Origin: Phyto melanocephala
Lineage: Eukaryota; Arthropoda; Insecta; Diptera; Rhinophoridae
DNA: 64,000 nucleotides
NCBI GenBank assembly: GCA_941918925.1
Contig: OW799236.1
Span: forward strand, 83,416,213 to 83,480,212
Direction: 5' to 3'
Part shown: positions 59,189 to 64,000 of the stretch, one piece after another
Position numbering within the stretch: the stretch's first letter is position 1
Layout of the letters: each line of letters begins with the position of its first letter
Notes under the pieces: generated by a model
What the model was told of the DNA's origin: nothing
The model's input: the letters and a program-made list of their open reading frames with translations, nothing else
Database searches by the model: none
Made by a program: the position numbers and the translations under genes

Positions 59189-60048
59189 TTTTATACCCGC
59201 CACCAAAAAAAATTGTGGGGGTATATTCATTTTGTCATTCCGTTTGTAACACATTGAAATATCCATTTAAGACCCCATAAAGTATATATATTCTGAATCA
59301 GGGTTTGATTTGATGACGATCTAGCAATGTCCGTCCGTCTGTCCGTCTGTTGAAAGCACGATATAGGTCGCACCGAAAAAGCTAGGCGGCTCAAATTTTG
59401 CCAGAATCTTTCTTATAGACAAGGTTTGTTTGGTGTTGAAAATGGGCTAAATCGGAATATTAGGAACAGAGTTATAGCTCGAAAAGCAAGCGTAGGTCGA
59501 AAAAACCGTGTCCTTCGAACATAAGAATAAAATGAAATTATGTCCAAACGCATTAACGTAGACTCATGAAACTTCGAATATATATTTCCTGAGTAAAACC
59601 AATATTTTTCCCCGAAAACTATCTAAATCTATGCATTAGGAGAGGAGTTATCGATCAAAATGTACAAAAATTTATACCGCACAATGTATTTTTCGGTATA
59701 TTTAAAAACAAAAACGTCATAAAAGCAACAAAATTGGATGTACGACTCTGAAGTTTTGCACACTTTGCTTTTTAGTAAGAGGCTTTTTTTTAACGGAAAA
59801 TCAATGTGCCACACCCACTTTTACGCCCACGTCCCATATAACGTTTTAACTAAAATTCATATAATTTCTCTACTAATAAAGATTTTGGAATAATAAGCGG
59901 CTATATTGAAACACCCAAGTTGTACTCATTCGCAAAAAAAAACTTTGACACGCCTACTATAACGCCCACTTTTCTCGTTATCTACCGTTAATGAAATTTA
60001 AAAGCTCATAAAACCGCCAAAATTAGAGGTATGATGATCAAATTTGCT

Positions 60049-60240
60049 AGGTTAGGTTAGAACAGGCAGCTGCCGTGCAGCTCACTTGGGTCCATTATAT
60101 TGATCCCTTTGTGATACCTGAATAGAAAAGTAGGAATAGAATAGAAAGGAAGCAGACAAGTCCAGAGTCTCCGGCGGGAATCGAACCCGCAACCCCCAAA
60201 CTAGCAGAACTGCTGACTAGTTCATCGGTACACCCGTATA
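60049..60240 (-). mobile_element. tRNA-derived SINE inside family A copy 3
   Basis: On the minus strand: a tRNA-like head (gtgtaccgatgaactagtca ... gggggttgcgg) with a perfect box B, GGTTCGATTCC (60,177-60,187), a C/T-rich body, and a tail caggtatcacaaagggatca running to cctgttctaacctaacctag. It interrupts a central unit between caaatttgcta and acgtatcc. The head is polymerase III-type. The tail matches the LINE 3' end at 53,549-53,595. No clear target duplication is preserved. Confidence 0.75.
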
Positions 60241-60500
60241 CGTATCCTTCTATTCAATGTAATTGTTGTGCCAAAAAGTTAGGTGACACGCCCACTTTAA
60301 CGCCTGCCTCCCATATAACCGTTTATCTTAAATTCATGTAATTTCTCTATTAATAAAGTTTTTGGGAAAATAAAGAACTATATTGAAATATCTAAGTTGT
60401 ATTTATTAGCAGAAGCTTTATTGACATGCCTTCTTTAACGCCCACTTTCATTGAAAGACTACACTTACAAAAGCATTTTAGTAGCATATCGAAGTTATAA

Positions 60501-61113
60501 AGGGTGGTTAAATTTTATGTTGAATTTAAATAAAACACAAATTATTTAGGATATTATTATTATTTCTTTTTATAATGATAATATTTGTATGGTTCAATTA
60601 TGTATTTAACAAAATATCGGCCAAATGCCCTCCCCCCCCCCCTCCTTGGCGCCTCTCCTCTATCTGATGGCCCAAATTTTCCATGACAATGTTGATTCTC
60701 AATTGTTGGGCATGATGATGAGGCGAGGTTGACTGCTCTTTTGCCACACTATCGCAAAAACCAGCAGTGGTTCCACTTCAACGAACTAAGAAGGCATTCA
60801 CAGATTTTCTAACATTTTATACAGACCTGTTTTGCAGAAATTTAAATATTTTTTACAATTTTCCCGATTGCGGACGAATTTGAACGATTATTTTGATCAA
60901 AAGAATTACGAAGTGCATAAAATGCATTTTGACTTGAACGCCCATTTTTATAAAAAGCCTGAATAACTTTAAAGCGTTGCTCATTTGCGTATCTTTCCAC
61001 GGATCAAATTTAGTAAGTTTGAGATTGAGAAATGTCAAATGAAATGCAGAAAACAAATTTAAAGACTAGGTGTAGTTCACCTTCAACATGGGCCCATAAA
61101 ATTAAACCACCCT
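60501..61113 (-). mobile_element. Deleted mariner embedded in family A copy 3
   Basis: Same composite as at 54,142-54,733, on the opposite strand: agggtggttaaattttatgt at 60,501 and ttaaaccaccct ending at 61,113. The helix-turn-helix relic and the GHLADILLNT-type end are readable in the same order. It includes a C-run at 60,632-60,641. Confidence 0.7.
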
Positions 61114-61257
61114 CTACAAAGAAAGTGATACATATTTTATTATAAAGATATTATTCCATAGCGATTAACAAAATAATAAATATTGTGCTTTAAATGTACA
61201 CAAAATAGTGGTGGATATAAAAGTTTCGGCACAGCCGAATATAGTGCTCTTACTTGT

Positions 61258-62736
61258 TACCTTTGCGCTTTGCCTAAAAACCTTACCTAGTATTTTTTTA
61301 CATTTTTAAATCACTACTCTTAAAAATTTTCTTAGAATTAAATAAAAGAAAACCTAATTTCTCATATAACCCAAGATATTTAAAAAAGTGATTTATTTAA
61401 CTTTAAGGCAATACCATACACATATCTCTAATACCGGCATTTAAAAACCGTAACAAAGTTTTAATTTTGATATGGGATCTGTCATTTAACTGAAACTTTG
61501 TGTTTTTAAGCCAGCGACCAACAAGTGTTTAAAATAAATACTTATTGATGAGATTAAGTCTAGCAGGCAAAATGAGTTACGAATACAACTTAAGCCTTTT
61601 TTTTAAGAAAGGCTTTTAAGTTTCTAGGTTTTGTAGATGAAATGTCTCAAATATTGTGAAACTTTTAATAAATGTTAATTGATGGCGACAATTAGTTTGA
61701 TAAACTCTAGAAAATCGTAATTTTTATAGAAAAATTCGGGATTTATATCTATTATTTTTTCATTAATTTTTTAAGATTAAAGCGGTTTCTTTTTGAAGAT
61801 TTTTATTTTTTATTTATTATTTTTTTTTCTTTAAAGCTGACAAGTGAGAAATTATTCTGGCCATGACAAAAAGGGGTAAGTAATTCAAGTGTTTGGATGA
61901 ATTTTTTGTTTGTCTTTTAATTAACTTGTGATGGGGATTAAAAGTGTTTGGCCTTACAAAAGAAACTAATAAATTTGGTTTGCTTTAAGTCTTTCTTTTT
62001 TTGTTTTTGTTTTGGAAAAGTAACTGTTATTGTGTGGCAAGCAAAGTGTTTTCCTTTTCATCTTTCCACATTAATAAAATATTATGTCTCATCTTCTTTT
62101 CTTTTTGTCCTGCATTTAACATGAAATTATATGATTTATAGGCATTCTTGAGGTTTTTGTTTTTTTTTTCATCGTTCACTTGAATGTTATAAGAATATGC
62201 CGGCAAAGTCATAAATAATTGTTATTGTTTTTGAGGAAGGTTTTTTTTTAAAGTAAGTTATTATGAAAATGTTTATATGCATAAGTACCCTACATTAGAG
62301 TTTTGTTAATTTAAGGATTAGTTATGGAAAGTTTTAAATAGTTCCAGGAAGGGCAATACAAAACTTTGACATTAATCTTACTTCCACTCAAATAATAAGT
62401 TTGACTGATTTTGATGGGAATCCATAAAGTAACAGGGACAATTTAACCGATTTTTCAGAAAAACTTCTTTCGATGTGTTTTATGGGAACTAAGTCATAGA
62501 AAATTAGTTTTGTCGGTTTCATCAAATATTATACAATGTGATTTCTATGTTTGCCTCTTCTTTGAAATGTTAGAGAAGCGCCGCCCTTTTGTCGTTTTCA
62601 TTTAAATCGAAATTTGGCTAGGTTGTTTAAATCTTATATTTTTTTACAACTTAAATTCTCAACTTAAAATATTTTAAAAAGCAGACAATCTATATATACC
62701 TACATATTATTTAATTATCAAGTATATAATAATAAT
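61258..62736. other. Gene-free AT-rich DNA
   Basis: No feature seen. Confidence 0.5.
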
Positions 62737-62738
62737 AT

Positions 62739-63246
62739 TGTAACGACACGTTTTCCGCTAATTGCAGGGATAGGCTCACCGGAATAAATAAAATCATGAT
62801 TTTGTTCTTTGCTTAACGTTGTTTTTATTTGTGTCACTACCCTAATTCACATTGGCCGGTTAGACGTAATGGCAACGCCACGCGCACACTATCACGCCAT
62901 GTGATAGTTCGTCAGGAGGCTACTTGGGGAGTAAGCAACTCCTCGCCTCCTGCCTAAGAGATGATAGTGAGAAGTTCTTTGGGGGGAGTTAGCAACTCCA
63001 TGATAAACCAGTTCTAACCACCCTCTTACTATGTCCCAAGAGCTTGTAGTGCGAAAGCTTTGGGGAGCTAGCAACTCCACGACAAATACCCTCGAACTAC
63101 TGCAATTCTTAGACAATAAGGGTTTATCTAGGGAGTTAGAAGCTCCATAACAAGTTATGTCTTTCCTTTAGGCAGCCTGCTCGCTGACTTATTTTTCTTC
63201 GAAATGTTCAAATATACTTAAATAAAGCCAGATGTGCATTGTTACA
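62739..63246 (+). mobile_element. Possible solo LTR with hairpin repeats
   Basis: It starts TGTAACGACACG and ends ...GCATTGTTACA, giving TGTAAC/GTTACA inverted ends of retrotransposon LTR type. An aataaataaa sits at about 62,781. The composition is clearly more GC-rich than the flanks. No 4-6 bp target duplication is found (atat against cctt), no primer-binding site or coding follows, so either the limits or the LTR call may be wrong. It holds four copies of a ggagtt-agc-aactcc-type hairpin. Confidence 0.35.
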
Positions 63247-63453
63247 CCTTTTTTTTTGTACCGAAGATTATCCCTGCTAAATTATTTCATATGGTGAGTG
63301 ATCATTTTTAAAATAATAATTTTATAATACAGAGCTATGGTATGTTAGTAATTACCAGTATAAATACTTATTCATATCATAAATTTAAACAATGAAATTG
63401 TTTAATTCTTATAACAAACTTTGCAAATATAGATATGTATTACAATATATTTT

Positions 63454-63540
63454 CATACCCTTCACACGAGAGTGTAAAAGGGTAGATATAGGTTTGTCAT
63501 TCCGTTTGTAATTTCTGCAATATTCAGTTATGCCCAACAC
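63454..63540 (+). mobile_element. 5' end of a DINE-like element
   Basis: catacccttcacacgagagt, gtaaaagggtagatataggt and ttgtcattccgtttgtaatt, the start of a family B-like copy, breaks off near 63,540. Confidence 0.6.
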
Positions 63541-63595
63541 TGTTTATATGGTTAAAACATATATAAAATGTAATATTTTAAAAAATTTAAGTTGT

Positions 63596-63690
63596 ATTGG
63601 TTGTTGGGTTTAAGCTGGTCTTTATGCATTTTACTGGTGCTCATGCCAGATCATGCATGCATATAGACCAGCTTAAACCCAACAACCAAT
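63596..63690. repeat. Palindrome with 33-bp arms
   Basis: attggttgttgggtttaagc... (63,596-63,628) is repeated in inverted form at 63,658-63,690 with a single mismatch; the loop is 29 nt. Flanks are weakly symmetrical too. It could be a tiny MITE or a recent snap-back duplication. Confidence 0.85.
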
Positions 63691-63699
63691 AAAACTAAT

Positions 63700-64000
63700 A
63701 TTTTTGAAAATTATTGAGAGAATATCCTGAATTATTAGTAAATTTTTTTGTTAATGTAATATTTTATTTTAACATATTTTTTTTTTTTGTTAGTAAATTT
63801 GTTGTGAATATTAGTCACTTCATAAAGGGAATTTTCGCTCCATTAGTTCTTAGGATAAAGCTTTGATTACGTATGTTGCAATAAGTAAAAGCTGCTTATA
63901 TCTGTTTGAATCGTTTTTCAGGAAAGCATTTTAAAATTTTTGAATTGATTTTAATAACTGATTTCCTTTAAAACAAAGAGTATAATAGAAATTCCATCCT
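63700..64000. other. Gene-free AT-rich DNA
   Basis: No feature seen. Confidence 0.5.

Larger units (their letters stand above)
59192..61257 (+). mobile_element. Long DINE-like element, family A copy 3
   Basis: A plus-oriented full copy. TATACCCGCCACC-n-GTGGGGGTATA at 59,192 is followed by the gtccgtccgtctgtccgtct block and about two central units (59,815-60,480), interrupted by a SINE. Then come the embedded mariner (60,501-61,113) and the end, cacagccgaatatagtgctc and ttacttgt, at 61,257. It is shorter than copy 2 because it has fewer tandem units. Confidence 0.85.

Noticed and set aside
60127..60240. Possible functional tRNA gene (perfect box B)
   Set aside because: No pairing acceptor stem and no normal anticodon arm. 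It runs on into a SINE body and LINE-like tail inside a transposon.
62892..63116. 74-codon minus-strand frame
   Set aside because: It spans the hairpin-repeat block; its composition follows the repeats and it matches no family I know.

Overview
This window reads as intergenic or intronic DNA from a higher fly (Diptera, Cyclorrhapha). It is very AT-rich, has no convincing host exon, and is filled with transposon remains. The organism call rests on the element types. There are many DINE-1/INE-1-like (Helentron-type) repeats, with a stem-forming TATACCC...GGGTATA start, the fly-typical accccataaagtatatat and (gtctgtcc)n blocks, cgcccac/gtgggcg repeats and a terminal CGGC/GCCG hairpin followed by acttgtt. 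Decayed DD41D mariner, piggyBac, Tc1 and R1/LOA/I-type LINE remnants accompany them. The repeat sequences differ from those I know in Drosophila, so a calyptrate fly (house fly or blow fly group) is my guess, unproven.

Layout. 0.2-2.5 kb: long DINE-like element (family A). 2.9-6.1 kb: LINE and mariner scraps. 6.8-10.9 kb: tRNA-derived SINE piece, a non-autonomous piggyBac element, an old family A copy, a PIF/Harbinger-type MITE and a pogo-type MITE. 11.6-12.9 kb: R1-like LINE. 14.6-17.1 kb: degenerate A/T minisatellite containing a small Helitron. 20.1-24.3 kb: a nested pair, in which an outer element carrying a two-exon gene remnant is split by a 2,982-bp transposon. That inner element has CACTG ends, a TAA target duplication and ~510-bp terminal inverted repeats (TIRs). 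It encodes a pseudogene of a cysteine-rich protein family that I think is its transposase. 24.5-24.9 kb: two tandem MITEs sharing an 8-bp target duplication. 26.0-29.3 kb: short DINE-like copy (family B) and three MITEs, one nested. 31.6-35.4 kb: two DD41D mariners. 36.3-41.7 kb: MITE, LINE, Tc1 and mariner remains. 43.9-53.6 kb: family B copies (one tandem pair), a TTAA-flanked piggyBac element and a LINE 3' end. 54.0-57.0 kb and 59.2-61.3 kb: long family A copies, the second carrying a SINE. 62.7-63.7 kb: LTR-like block with four small hairpins, and a 33-bp-arm palindrome.

How the parts relate. Nothing here forms a working gene network; every coding relic I can read is broken. The mobile elements do interact. 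Family A copies all carry the same internally deleted mariner, so the composite amplified as a unit, and its 287-bp internal repeat has expanded into a higher-order array. The SINE at 60 kb shares its 3' tail with the LINE at 53 kb, which points to LINE-driven SINE mobility. The best candidate for something under-described is the CACTG element at 21-24 kb.
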